Assembly (NCBI GenBank): GCA_905221605.1 | Contig: CAJNDS010002574.1 | Location: 1 to 64,000 of the forward strand | Length of the DNA: 64,000 nt | Direction: 5' to 3' | From: Symbiodinium natans | Lineage: Eukaryota > Sar > Dinophyceae > Suessiales > Symbiodiniaceae | In this document: one piece after another, positions 13,401 through 24,485 of the stretch | Position numbering within the stretch: the first letter of the stretch is position 1 | Layout: each line of letters begins with the position of its first letter | Made by a program: the position numbers and the translations under genes | Notes under the pieces: model-generated | Told to the model about the DNA's origin: nothing | What the model saw: only the letters and a program-made list of their open reading frames with translations | Database searches by the model: none

Positions 13401-15967
13401 CACGTGTCAGAAAGTACGCAGTGCCCCCTGCTCCGGCGCCGATGTCTAAGCAGCGTGCTCCTCGCGACAGACGCGGGTGGAAACTTCGATTCCTGATTCT
13501 ATCGTTGGTTCCTTCGAATTTGAGGGGGGTTCAAAGACCCCAAGGGGTTGGGCCTTCTGGCCACAGGGACTGCTCAGGCTGAAAAACAAAAGGTTCGTTG
13601 TGCAGTGGAGCCACGCCTAGGCCTAGCCAGGGCCTTCAGTAAGGTGTGTTTCGCCTCAAGCGTTCGATGCAAAAAGCTGTTCGTTGCATTGCTAACGCCA
13701 ACATCCAGAAAGCGGTCCACCAAATGCTGCGCAGCTCAGATGCGGCGGTATAGGGGCACCCAGGCTTGAGGTTGAGAAGAGCAGCTGAAACGCTACGTTA
13801 CTTAACTCATTCAAACCCTCGGACTACAGGATATCACCAGAAGAAACCTTCCTGGCTGCAGGTGGCCGGAGCACAGCTGCATGATCTTTTCAGAGATACG
13901 ATCGCCGCCGGTGTAGATATAGCCCCGGCCGTAGATCTTCCTCGAAGCCCAAACCCTAAAATCTCTCAGCAACCGGAGTGGACCTACAGTAGACCGTATA
14001 CCCGAGTGCCCTCTCTACCCAGCACCGGGGCCCAGGTGCTCGTAGCGCAGAATCTTGGCCGGTGAGTATTGTCCCGTCTGCAGCAGCATCAGGTGCCGGT
14101 CAGAGCGCACGCCCACCTTCGGGCCGCGCTTCGAGCTCTGAAGGTTCTCCCCCTTTTAGATGCAGCTTAAAGACGCAGTGCAAGCCATGCTGCTGAGCCT
14201 TCTGCCAGCGGAACCAGAACTGGTGCATGTTGCCTGGAGATGCCATCAAGTTGCGGCCTCTGGCCTCTGGAAAAAAGCTTCACAAGGCCCCCCGGCCTTT
14301 GAGCTGGGCGTAGCTCTCCACGAAGTTGGTGCCGCAGAGCTGGTAGCCTCTTTAAGATCCCGTTGTTTATTGTCTTTGTTTTTCCTTGTCTGCTTCAAGG
14401 TTATCTAAGGGTTTGGGAGATGTTGTTCCAACTTTGGCAGCTTTCTGGCATTTCGGGTTGTTTTGGTGCTTCAGAGGATCGTGGGCCGCATGCAACAAAC
14501 AGCCGTGCACCACACAGAAACCCAGTAGCGCATGCTCTCGACATTGGCATCGCTGAAGAACTGGGAGTACCTTTGCTGAAGCCACGCTTATCCTTAGAAC
14601 TAACGCCGTCAAGACGCCATTCCACAGGGCTCCGTATCCCTCAAATCCCCCATGCCGGTTTCCGGATTAATTTCCCATGCAAAAGGCACACGCTGAAGTC
14701 CACACGCCCAGGCACTGCTCCGGCGTCCGGTACTTCGTTGGGTTGAAGCGCCTTGTCGTATTCCCTGGCTTCGGTTGCAAGGGCACTCCAATAAAATTTC
14801 AGACACGCAAAGACATCAGCCCACAGATCAATCCCATCACGACAGTCGATGCGAGCAGTTGAAGCCCAGCCTGAGGCATGGAAGCAGGACTCACGCAGGA
14901 ACATGTGGCCACCTCGAGAAAAAGAAGAGAACAAACGAAGAATGGCTAATTGAAGGGCTTCGGGGGCGGCTCATAGCCCAAGTACCGTGCCTTCTTCTGT
15001 TTAGGGGGTTCGTGGGCGGCGTGCGGCCCCCCATGGCCCCCGAACTCCCTGCTCCCTCCCTCTAAGAGGATGAAAGAACGGCCTGGGCGGAGCCAGGTCA
15101 GGATGTTTTTGGCCAACTCCTGGCATTCCTCTGCAAAGACGGGGGGGTGGGGTTCGTTGAAGCATCTCGTTTGCTCTCAGAAAGGACATCTTCTCATTTA
15201 TGTGTCCAAGCCGTGCACCTCGTCAGTGAGGTACATGAACAGCCAATTGGAGAAAACCAAGTCGAATGAACCCGGTGCCAAGTTCCTGGGCTCTCTGACA
15301 ATGGATTGTCTGGCTTTGGTCTGATTAGGGTTTAGGGGTTTTTGATTTCCAAGCTAGCTGAACATGCTGAAGCACCATGCGGTCAAGATGGTTGAACAGT
15401 TCTTTCCATAACGGTTTCCAACTTCGACGTGGCCCCATGCATGTGCGCCCCTGACGGACTTAACGAGGCTAACTCTCACGTGATGCGACAAGGCCTCCGG
15501 GACGGGCCCGATCCTTCGCCAAAACATCCCCAGGCAACACCCAATACTTCGGACCCTAGCTTGCACGCATGGCATCCGCGAGCACCCCTCGAACATTCCC
15601 TAAGTTCCTTAGATCAGACACGGCGCAGTGTGGTGACATCAGCTTGCAAGACCTGCGCCGAACATGCCGAACACAGCGGCAACGAAAAGACTGTCTGAGC
15701 CGCATGAAACTCAACATTAACCCCCGAACACGAACACATACGCAGCTGCCAGATCCGGGCAGCTGAACAGCTTGTTCACTTAAAGCTGGCAGATCTCAAT
15801 TCCGGCTTTCACAGGACGTACTACAGTTTTCTGAGTTGCCTGCATTCGAAGACTCGGTCCCTGAACCTTCATGACCACAGAAAAAAACTGGGAAACCCTC
15901 AAAACCCAAACCCACCATTGAACCACAGGGGAGGAAGGGGGCACCATGGGTTGGGAAGCGGGGTCGA

Positions 15968-16096
15968 AGCGCGTTTCGGGTCCGCCCGATCGGGAACCGG
16001 GGTGTGCGTTTCAGGTCCGCCGTGCGTGGCCGCGGAGGTGCGTTTCAGGCTCTGCTGGAATGCGTTTCGTACAGGCCAAGGTGCGTTTCAGGTCCG
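15968..16096 (+). repeat. Degenerate short tandem repeat, GTGCGTTTCAGGTCCG core
   Basis: Five spaced, imperfect copies of a 16-base core begin near 15,970, 16,003, 16,038, 16,060 and 16,081, with spacings of about 20 to 35 bases. No coding meaning is apparent. Confidence 0.6.
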
Positions 16097-16402
16097 GCAC
16101 CACCATGACATGAAAGCCACAAGTCCGAAGCCCCTGAAGCCACCCGCTACAAGCCATGTCAGGCCGCGTTCAGGTTTATAGGGTTTATTGTATTTATAGG
16201 GCCCAGGACTTATAGGGTTTAGGATTTAGGGGTTTAGGCTTGAGTGTGCTGACGCTGTTCACGAACGAAGGTGAGGCATCAAGGCGACACTGAAAGCTCT
16301 CCAAACACCCCTAGCCTTTCAATGCAGCTTTAGTCTTCAAGCCGGGATCCTTCTTGAGCTTCGCTTAAACCCGAAACCCTAGAGGCTCAACACTCTTCGG
16401 GA

Positions 16403-16465
16403 TTGGAACACAATGTAGATTAGCATCAACAATGTTCGCGGTTGGAACACAATGTAGATTAGCAT
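16403..16465 (+). repeat. 24-base direct repeat, period 39
   Basis: The 24-base sequence beginning TTGGAACACAATG is present exactly twice (16,403-16,426 and 16,442-16,465), separated by 15 bases. It looks like a recent short tandem duplication. Confidence 0.75.
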
Positions 16466-17323
16466 GACAAGACGCCTGGGGATTGAACGAGGCACTTCTT
16501 TTCTGGTGGCAGCAGCAGCTCCGCCGGGCTGTCAGTTGCAACTTCCAGTGAAAACGGTGAACACGTGCAGGGATCTTGGGGTCTGGGGGAATAGATCTTC
16601 TTTGGCTAAAAAGTTTGCGGTGTGTGGGTTCAGGGTTCAGGGTGTTAGGGATTGGTTTAGGATCCTAGGCTTTCAGTCCTGCCACGTCGGGACGGTGCAC
16701 TGAAGACACGAACCCTGCACCTACCGCAACAGGAAGGCTGGATTTGGCAGCCGGGGGGCGACGATGTACCGCGCGGCGCAAGTAGGCCCGAAGTTCCTGC
16801 TCGGCCCACCGCCGCCTTGCGACACGAGCTGCGCGAGCCGCGGCGTTCCGTTGCTTGTTCCAGCGCAACGACATGCCGCAAGGAGAAAAAGTCACTCGGT
16901 GTTCGAGCCTGCTCCCCTTGCTGCAGAAACTGCCACAATGCGTTGCCTTCGAGAGAGGCCCCCTTACCCAACAGTCCGGCCCCACGCTTTCCGAGTTTCT
17001 GCATCGCGGTCTTCGCCATTCTCAGTGACACTTTCATTGCGTTCGATCAAGACGCGCTTCCGGGCACTGCGGTTTCAGGTGTCAAAGGCAACTAAAAACT
17101 CTATGCATAACATGCGCTGGCAGCGACATCTTGCCTCGGGGATATGTGCAGGACACGTCCCTGACACGCGAATTCGCGTCCAGCGCTCATGGAGGGCGCT
17201 CCAGAGATTCAGGAGAAATCAAACGATCACAGGCTGTCAAAACGAAAGTATAGCCTAGCGATTGTATACCTCTGCCGGAATCTCTGTAAATGTGCATCAT
17301 ATGCAGCGTGCCCCTGCTCTGGC

Positions 17324-20300
17324 TCAGATGTGCTCCTCAGACGTGGCTTCTGCCGTGGACTTCTCCACGTTCTTCTGCTCCATCTCCCGGCCCTGCACTG
17401 TCCACACGATTTGGACTTTCTTCATGAGCTCCTTCAACGGGGCGGACAGCTGCGCGTCCTTGTACATTTGCGACCACGTTTTCGCTAGGCCGAAGCTCTT
17501 GGCTTCCTGTATTGTCAGCTTCTCTTGGAGAATTTTGCCGACGCTGTTGAATTGGCGTTGGAAGGATGTGCTTTGCAGGTCCCCCAAGATCTTCGCAGCG
17601 ATGGCCTGGCGACTGGGCGCCTCATGGCCGACCCTGCCTTTTTTTTTTTTCGGGGTGTCGAAGAGCGAGGAACCCATCTGCTGCGCGCTGGCATCTCTGA
17701 GCTTGCGCTTCGCGTACTTTCTCGTCGCCGCAGCTTGAATGTCTTCCATGGTGGCACGGCAACTGGCAGCTGGCACGGCGGCATGGCCAGTTCTCTCCTT
17801 CATGCGAAACACTTCTCGGGGACCATCAGGGCAGTGCCTCTTGGTCATGCCACTCATTTCCTCGCAGGAACGAATGTGCACGAGCCGACTCATACCCAGC
17901 AGCTCGCAGGAACGCAGGATACCCAGCAGCTACTCTTTACTCTGGACGCTGCCTGGATCAGCTGCTTGTCGCCCTCCAGCCACTTGGCGAAGGCAATGTG
18001 GCTGCGCGCGCCAGACTTGCTGGCCAGGAGTCAGCTGCACCGCACCTCATGATCCAGGGCGGAGCATATGCAAACATTGTGCAGCAGCTGCCGGACTTGC
18101 CCCATCGACAGGCGGTTCTCGTCCTCCACCCAAGCCCCAATGCTTCGCAGGGCTTGTTTCACCTGACTCCAAGTTTCAGAAGTTTCAAGCAAAGACACAT
18201 CAGGCCATGCTTCCTTTACTACAATCATGGTACGACGAACACAGCCGCCGAGCCTGATCGATGGACTCCGCTCTGACCAACTGCACCATGACCTTTCGTG
18301 GCGCAGCCGTGTCTCTCTCCGTTTTCTTCTCTTTCCCTCTCTTGTCTCCGTCGTTCTGACCCCAGCCTCGTGTGTTTTCTGGTCCACGGTCAGGCTCGCG
18401 TCGCGGAGAGGCAGCGTGTAGAATCTCACGGCGTCGTCTGCCAAAGCGAACTTCTCCAATTGAAAATTCGCCGGCGCCCCCGCGACGTACGCTGATGCAG
18501 CTGGCACTCGGAGCTGTTCGTTGTTTTGGCAAGCCACCCTCTCCGTCAACACGGCCTCACCCGTCAACAGGCGGCAACACTGGAAGTCTAATCTGGGGGA
18601 AGCCCCGAGCTGGATTTCATCGCCGTCCATGTGCTCGGCGCGAAACATCGCCTCCAGGCCGGCCAAGATTTTCGGCACGCTGTGCTGGAGCGGAATTTTG
18701 TGCATGTCAACGGGCAAGTGATTCTGCTTGAGGTTAGACCAAAAGCCTTCCAGCGCCTGCGACAGTGTGCCGCATCCGAAGCCGGCGCGGGTATGCTCGC
18801 CCCGGCGAGCTTTGATGGTCAGCGACCTCAGGGACTGCCACTCGGCGCGCCAAAGATCGCCATGCCTCTCCAGACAAGTCTCCTCCACGCGTGCATTGGA
18901 TGAAAAAAAGCATCGAGCAAAAATTGCTGCGCCCGAGTCCTGCGCGTACCGCATGAGGTCAAGTTCGGCTTTTCCGGCTAACTTGACAAGGAAGCTGTCC
19001 CAGAACATACTGAACAGGTGCTTGTTGAAGCAGAGCGCGTGCGCGGAGAACTGCACTTCGCCGGCGCACAAGTTCTTCAACGCCAGCGGCGAATCCTGTC
19101 TTCTCACGGCGTCGATTTGATGTCGGACATCCCGGACAAACCGAAGTCCGGCACTCGTCGTTGCCTAGCAGCGGCTGTGAGTTACTTTCGGTTTTGTGAT
19201 AATGATACTGCCTGCTGCGATTATCCTTGCTAAATTGGAAGTCGCGTCTCCAGCATCTGCGTTGTCCCATTGGATAGATGCTAGATTGAGAACAACGCCA
19301 GCTTCCTGGTAGCATTGCAAGCTGCACTGCACCAGGAGTCGAACTTGTTCAGTGTCGGTTTCTTTGGCGAGGAAAGCAACTGCGAGAGGCAGCAAGGCAG
19401 TGGTTGGCAATCCTCCCGGCCAGTGTCGCTGCTTTCCAGTCACGCGTGCAGTATCTTGGCGTTTGCCCTAGAGACCTTGGAGAATCTGGACAAGAACACG
19501 CGGCAATGGTCGGTCCTGTGCCCTGCCCGCGGTGTTTGCCGGCCAGTGCCAGCATCCACATCGGGAATTTGGCGCTGTTCGTTTTGTACGTGAAATCGGA
19601 GACGCCATATATCTCGTTCGTGTCAGCATCGTCCGGGGTGCTGCCGTCGGCGCGGTCGGTGTCAGTTTGAGCCCTCTCCACGAAAACTTTGGCTGTTTCC
19701 ATCCATGCCGGTGCGATGAAGATGGCCGACTCCGGATGTCCAGGGACATGTAATAGCTTCCATGCAAACTTAGGGGAGGCACCTCTTTTCATGGGCTGCG
19801 CAAGCCACTCCAACCACTCGTAGAGGAACGTTGCCTGGCTTCGTTGCGGCTTGTTTTTGCGTAGGAAGGATCGTCTTACGCTCTTGAGCGCACTCTCGCT
19901 GGGTAGCTTGGCCCAGTCGACCCCATTGGAGATCATATCCGCAAGGGCACGGCGCGGCGCTTGCCCGCGCTGGCTTTTTTGGCCAGCTGCCTATTTTCCA
20001 CTGACTGGCCCCAGACTTGCCGCGGTGTTACACCGTGGTCTTCGTCATTTGCGGTAACGGTGTGATTACCATCGACGAAGACGTGCTTCCAGGCCACGGG
20101 GCATTTCTCGTGCGCGGCACAGGTCGCCCTCACTGCGACTCCGGTTTTCCGAGGCATCAAACGCAGGCGGGCATTGATTATTGCACGCTGCTCGTTGAAC
20201 TGACGCTCTCTCGCAGCGGCGCCGGAATACGGGAAATCTGCAGGCAAAGGAAAGCTCCAAGGCTGAGGCTCCGCTACCATGGCGATGAGCGAGAGCTGAG

Positions 20301-20397
20301 CTGCACGGGCCACGGACTGCAGCGAGGCAGCATGAGCATCCTCACACCAGGCACACACAAAAGCCGCGCAGGACAGCCCCCCGCCGTCTGACCCCAA
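17324..20397 (-). pseudogene. Mutator-like (MULE) transposase, frameshifted
   Basis: Successive overlapping minus-strand frames read as one decayed transposase. 20,397-19,933 has a zinc-finger-like block (ATCAAHEKCPVAWKHVF, then DEDHG) of the FLYWCH/WRKY-like type common at MULE N-termini. 19,936-19,349 carries DFTYKTNSAKFPMWMLALAG, matching the first catalytic Asp region (D-x-T-Y-K-T-N). It continues in another frame at 19,443-19,165 (LPLAVAFLAKETDTEQ), then 19,107-18,031 with QFSAHALCFNKHLFSMFWDS and LSQALEGFWSNLKQ, typical of the region after the last acidic residue. 17,893-17,324 is a lysine-rich C-terminal frame that may be the tail. At least three frame changes are needed, the first at a 4-base stop/start overlap (19,933-19,936). 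I saw no terminal inverted repeats. Family assignment is by motif memory only; at this level of decay it should be inactive. Confidence 0.6.
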
Positions 20398-21036
20398 ACT
20401 TTCTCCTGGTCTTCGCCACTCTCAGGACACTTCCATTACCGTTGAGGCACAGGCGCTTCCGGGCGCTCTGAACTAAGGTCTGAAGCAAACCGGACTGGCA
20501 GCGAGACTTTGCCGCGTCATGGCAGTTGGCGCGTGGCGCTGCTACTATCCTACTATCGGGGACACCTCCCGGTCACCTCCCTGGCAAAAGAGTTCGCCTC
20601 TGAAGTCACGTAAAACGAAACCTACTCTGGAAAATTGGGCTTGTCGAGCTTGGCCGCTGCCACCGCCTCTACCTCCGCTTAGTCGGTGTGCACGCTGCAG
20701 CTCTCCCTGAAACAAGCCATGCATACGTGCTCTGCAGGAGGCCAGCGTGTCGGGGCATATGTTGTGCCTTTCACAGGCGGCCGCATCCTTTGCAACCTCC
20801 CGAAGTAGATGCCGCAGCTCCCCCTCGCTCATGGCATGCAGAGGGTTCAGAAACGTAGGCAATTGGCTGGGCCTTGCAGAGTCTGCCGCCAAAAATCGCC
20901 AGCAAATGTACCAGCCCAGCGACGTGGCCATGTCCAGGCGCTGATCAGCTCGTTGACTTTTGCTTGGGGCCGGCACGGCGGACAAGGACTTGGCTTCTGA
21001 ATGAAAGGAGGCAGCTAGACTGACAGGCTGGGGCCT

Positions 21037-21384
21037 GCGCAGAAAAGACAATCCGCGCAAATGTATTTTCGTCGCCCCAGCAATTCCACGAGCATTCTCG
21101 AGCCACCCTTTCGAGCCCGGGCCGGCGCAGAAAACACTTTCCACGCAAAGTTATTTTCGTCGCCCCAGCAATTCCACGCACATTCTCGAGCCGCCCTTTC
21201 CAGACAGTCGCACATTTTCCAGACAACAGCTTGGGCTTTCGGGGAAGACTTCAAACATCAATCTCCGAGGGAGCGAGCCCCTAGACTCCTCATTTAAAGC
21301 GCGTTTCACGCGCATTCTCGAACCAGCATTTCCACGCACATCTGCGAGCCAGCGCATCCACGCACATTTGCGAGCCAACACATG
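21037..21384 (-). repeat. Minisatellite with 88-base and 26-base periods
   Basis: Two copies of an 88-base unit begin at 21,037 and 21,125 (each starts GCGCAGAAAA and contains CGTCGCCCCAGCAATTCCACG and CATTCTCGAGCC). Downstream, at 21,307, 21,333 and 21,359, there are three exact-period 26-base units of the form CACGCRCATYTSCGARCC, recognisably the end of the 88-base unit. On the minus strand all frames are open across it, giving repeated WNCWGDEN-like peptides, but I take these as a by-product of the repeat. Confidence 0.75.
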
Positions 21385-22399
21385 TCGATGCTTGATGCTT
21401 GCTTGACTTCCAAGCAACTTATGCGCAGTGCAGCGGGACTGCACAAGAAAGACCTGACTCCAATGTTTTTCCGCTTTGACACCATAGCAAAGACTCCAGG
21501 AGCCCAGCCAGAAAGCTCTGAGATAGAATCTGTATTCAGGCTTTGCGTCATTGCGGAATTATGGAATAGATTTACTACCGGTGCTTCTGTACACGCTACT
21601 TACTCAATCGTGAACACTTCTCATTCTCAGGCTCCATGCCGGCTGAACCACTGCTCTCTCGCTGAGACCCCAGACTGCCTGGCCTTTGAGACTCCACAGT
21701 GCTTACCACCTTCAATTTCGCCTTGAATCTGGCAGCGGGCTTTAATAACATGTATTGCAGAACCACTTCTTCATAATTTACGTAGTTCCTCTCAAAGCAG
21801 GCGCCATGGAGGCTGGCCATCGCCGTGGCCTAAAAATCTAGCAGGGCATCCACCTCATCTCATCAGGTTCACCTAAGGTGGCCCTTGCGCTCCAGTCTCG
21901 CCAGGCGCCGAAGAAGCAGGAGGAAAGCCCGGACCGCCGAAGACCGTGCTCGGCATAGGCATCGTCGGATTGAAGCCGAAGGCCAACAGCAAATTTGCGC
22001 CAGTACGACTCAAGGCGAACACTGCAGCAGCCTCCCTGCACATGCGACTGCAGGTGACCGTAGCCCGACTGGCCCTCTCCATGGCTTTTGCGAAAGCCAG
22101 TGCATTGTGGGTCTGCAGCTGAGTCTGCCTGTCCAGGCGCAAGCTGGACTCTGTCGTGGCACCTTAGTTCGGAAATAACTGGGGGAGCATGTATTGTCGT
22201 GGAACAGCAAGAAGAAACCAGAATCTCTTCGCCCCATAGTCTCTGACCAAGCGACCAGCCAGCAGCTGCCTCAGCTGCGCCTCGGGAAACAGCTGCTGGC
22301 CTGCCGCAGGCTCAGAAGACGGCGTTGGCTGGCGCCGCTGACTGGGGCGGCGGCGTTGCCGTAGCCGCCGCTGCGAGCGCTGGTGCCTTTGTCGCTGGT

Positions 22400-23582
22400 G
22401 GGGCCGGTGCTAGCGTCTGCGCTGGCAGCGGCGGTTGCGACTTGCAGTGCACAGCTGCCATCATCGGCTTGGGCAGCTCCTGAACCTGTCAGATCCTACC
22501 ACACGAGCCGACGGCGCCGCGCCGCTCTCCGACCGGCTTCAGCTCCGCCGGCGCCGTTTGCGTCTGGTCCTGCGGTCGGCCCGGTCCTGGTCTCTGTGAC
22601 CCTCCTCCCTAGGCTCCCGGCCCCGGTCTTCCAGAAGTTTGTCCGCTGGCTCTCCACTCTGCTCCGTCTCCCTGTAATGGAACAGCTTCGCGCCGTTCGC
22701 CGCACGCTCTGCCGCGGCCCTCTCCTCGAGTTCCTCAGATGCGTGAGCAGCTTGGTGCGAACGTCTCCCTTGTCTGTTCCCTTGCTGACATAGGAGTTCC
22801 ATGGCGCCAGAGACCCTTCCATCGGGTCCCTTATTGGGTCATCCACAGCAGGCACACTTTCTTCCGCCTTTGGCTCCATGGTTACCAAAGGAGAATCACC
22901 ACCATTACCAGCCACAGCTGCTCCATTGGCCCCGGCGTGGCCTAAAATCTTCAGCTCCTCGCTCCTGACTTCAGAATGCACTGGCGCGTCCACCGTAGCA
23001 CCTCCATCATCAGTCGCTACAACGACCTGCTCCCCATTGTCACAGTCGGTTGCAGAGCTTGTACCACCAGGTGCCTCAACCCGTGCTCCATCCGCACTCC
23101 AGGTTTTCACCGGCACGTTTGCCCGCACCACGTTGGTGCTCCAGGCCTCATCTTTCTTTTCAGGCAAATTATAGCTTCTGCTACTGTCGTTGACGATGCG
23201 CTTCTCCCTTCCTCTGCTCTTTCCTCTTCTTTTTTCTTTTGACAGTAGTCCGTGATGACTCCTTGTAGCCACTCCGTTTGTTCTGCTTCTTCTTCTTCGT
23301 CCTGCTCTTCTTTCCATCGGAGTAGTGCTTCTTCCGGTTGCTCTTGATCTTCTTCTTCAGCTTCTTCTTGGGTTGGGTTGTGTTCCGAGCTGGCTGCTCC
23401 GGCTGGTGAGGGTTGCAGTGGCTGGCGTTGCGTTTCGTACCCTAATCCCTGCAGGCTGGCGTGCAGGCGTGCTGCTGTTTCCCCTTGTTCTGGGGTGTCG
23501 AGTTGGTTAAGAGCTGTTTGGATGTGAGCTGCTGCTTGCTCTATTTCACGCCTCGTAGGCGTGCGCTGCCTCCTGCTATTAA

Positions 23583-23586
<4 letters not shown>
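22400..23586 (-). CDS. Acidic coding-like region of unknown function (spliced or frameshifted)
   Basis: I do not recognise this gene. Starting at 23,586 on the minus strand, one frame reads 159 residues: an N-terminal helix-like part (REIEQAAAHIQTALNQLD), then a strongly Glu-rich tract. A second frame takes over near 23,110 (VKTWSADGARVEAPGG onward, rich in Asp, Glu, Ala and Gly), and a third from about 22,760 (SEELEERAAAERAANGAKLF, then many Arg/Glu/Asp). Composition is protein-like and continues smoothly across frame changes, which suggests short introns or frameshifts. Charged low-complexity proteins of this kind include retroelement Gag-like proteins and nuclear proteins, but nothing here decides between them. 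The region runs straight into a CT microsatellite just upstream of its first Met. Confidence 0.35.
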
Positions 23587-23587
<1 letters not shown>

Positions 23588-23622
<35 letters not shown>

Positions 23623-23634
23623 GTTTATTTTTAT

Positions 23635-23672
<38 letters not shown>

Positions 23673-24485
23673 ACTTTCTCACTTTCTCTCTTTCTCTCTT
23701 TCTCTCTTTCTCTCTTTCTCTCTCTTTCTCTCTCTTTCTCTCTCTTTCTCTCTCTTTCTCTCTCTTTCTCTCTCTTTCTCTCTCTTTCTCTCTCTTTCTC
23801 TCTCTTTCTCTCTCTTTNNNNNNNNNNNNNNNNNNNNNNNNNNNNNNNNNNNNNNNNNNNNNNNNNNNNNNNNNNNNNNNNNNNNNNNNNNNNNNNNNNN
23901 NNNNNNNNNNNNNNNNNACACCCACACCCACACCCACACCCACACCCACACCCACACCCACACCCACACCCCCACCCCCACCCACACCCACACCCACACC
24001 CACACCCACACCCACACCCACACCCACACCCACACCCACACCCACACCCACACCCACACCCACACCCACACCCACACCCACACCCACACCCACACCCACA
24101 CCCACACGCACACGCACACGCACACGCACACGCACACGCACACGCACACGCACACGCACACGCACACGCACACGCACCCGCACACGCACCCACACACGCA
24201 CCCACACACGCACCCACACACGCACCCACACACGCACCCACACACGCACCCACACACGCACCCACACACGCACCCACACACGCACCCACACACGCACCCA
24301 CACACGCACCCACACACGCACCCACACGCCCGCACACGGGCACACGCCCGCACACGGGCACACGCCCGCACACGGGCACACGCGCACACGCGCACACACG
24401 CACACACGCTTACACTTACGCTTACACTTACACTGACACTTACACTGACACTTACACTGACACTTACACTGACACTTACACTTAC
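23588..24485 (+). repeat. Compound microsatellite
   Basis: The order is CT runs, then (CTCTCTTT)n up to the assembly gap; after it (ACACCC)n at 23,918-24,105, (GCACAC)n to about 24,180, a 12-base CACACACGCACC unit to about 24,325, a GCCCGCACACGG unit, CGCA runs, and an ACACTTACACTG unit ending near 24,485. Frames open across it are repeat artefacts. Confidence 0.95.
23818..23917. other. Assembly gap, exactly 100 N
   Basis: One hundred undetermined bases join a CTCTCTTT repeat to an ACACCC repeat. A round 100 usually denotes a gap of unknown length, so distances across this point are not reliable and the two sides may not be adjacent. Confidence 0.98.

Larger units (their letters stand above)
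10473..17300. other. Gene-free stretch with degenerate tandem repeats and telomere-like fragments
   Basis: No convincing exon was found. The stretch includes a decayed tandem duplication at about 12,060-12,235 (both halves run from ACTGCTTGCGATT to a GATGGGG block), five copies of a GTGCGTTTCAGGTCCG-like motif at 15,968-16,096, a 24-base direct repeat at 16,403-16,426 and 16,442-16,465, and short TTTAGGG-like fragments near 15,327, 16,170-16,235 and 16,628-16,665. An AT-richer patch covers roughly 12.6-13.2 kb. Confidence 0.45.
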
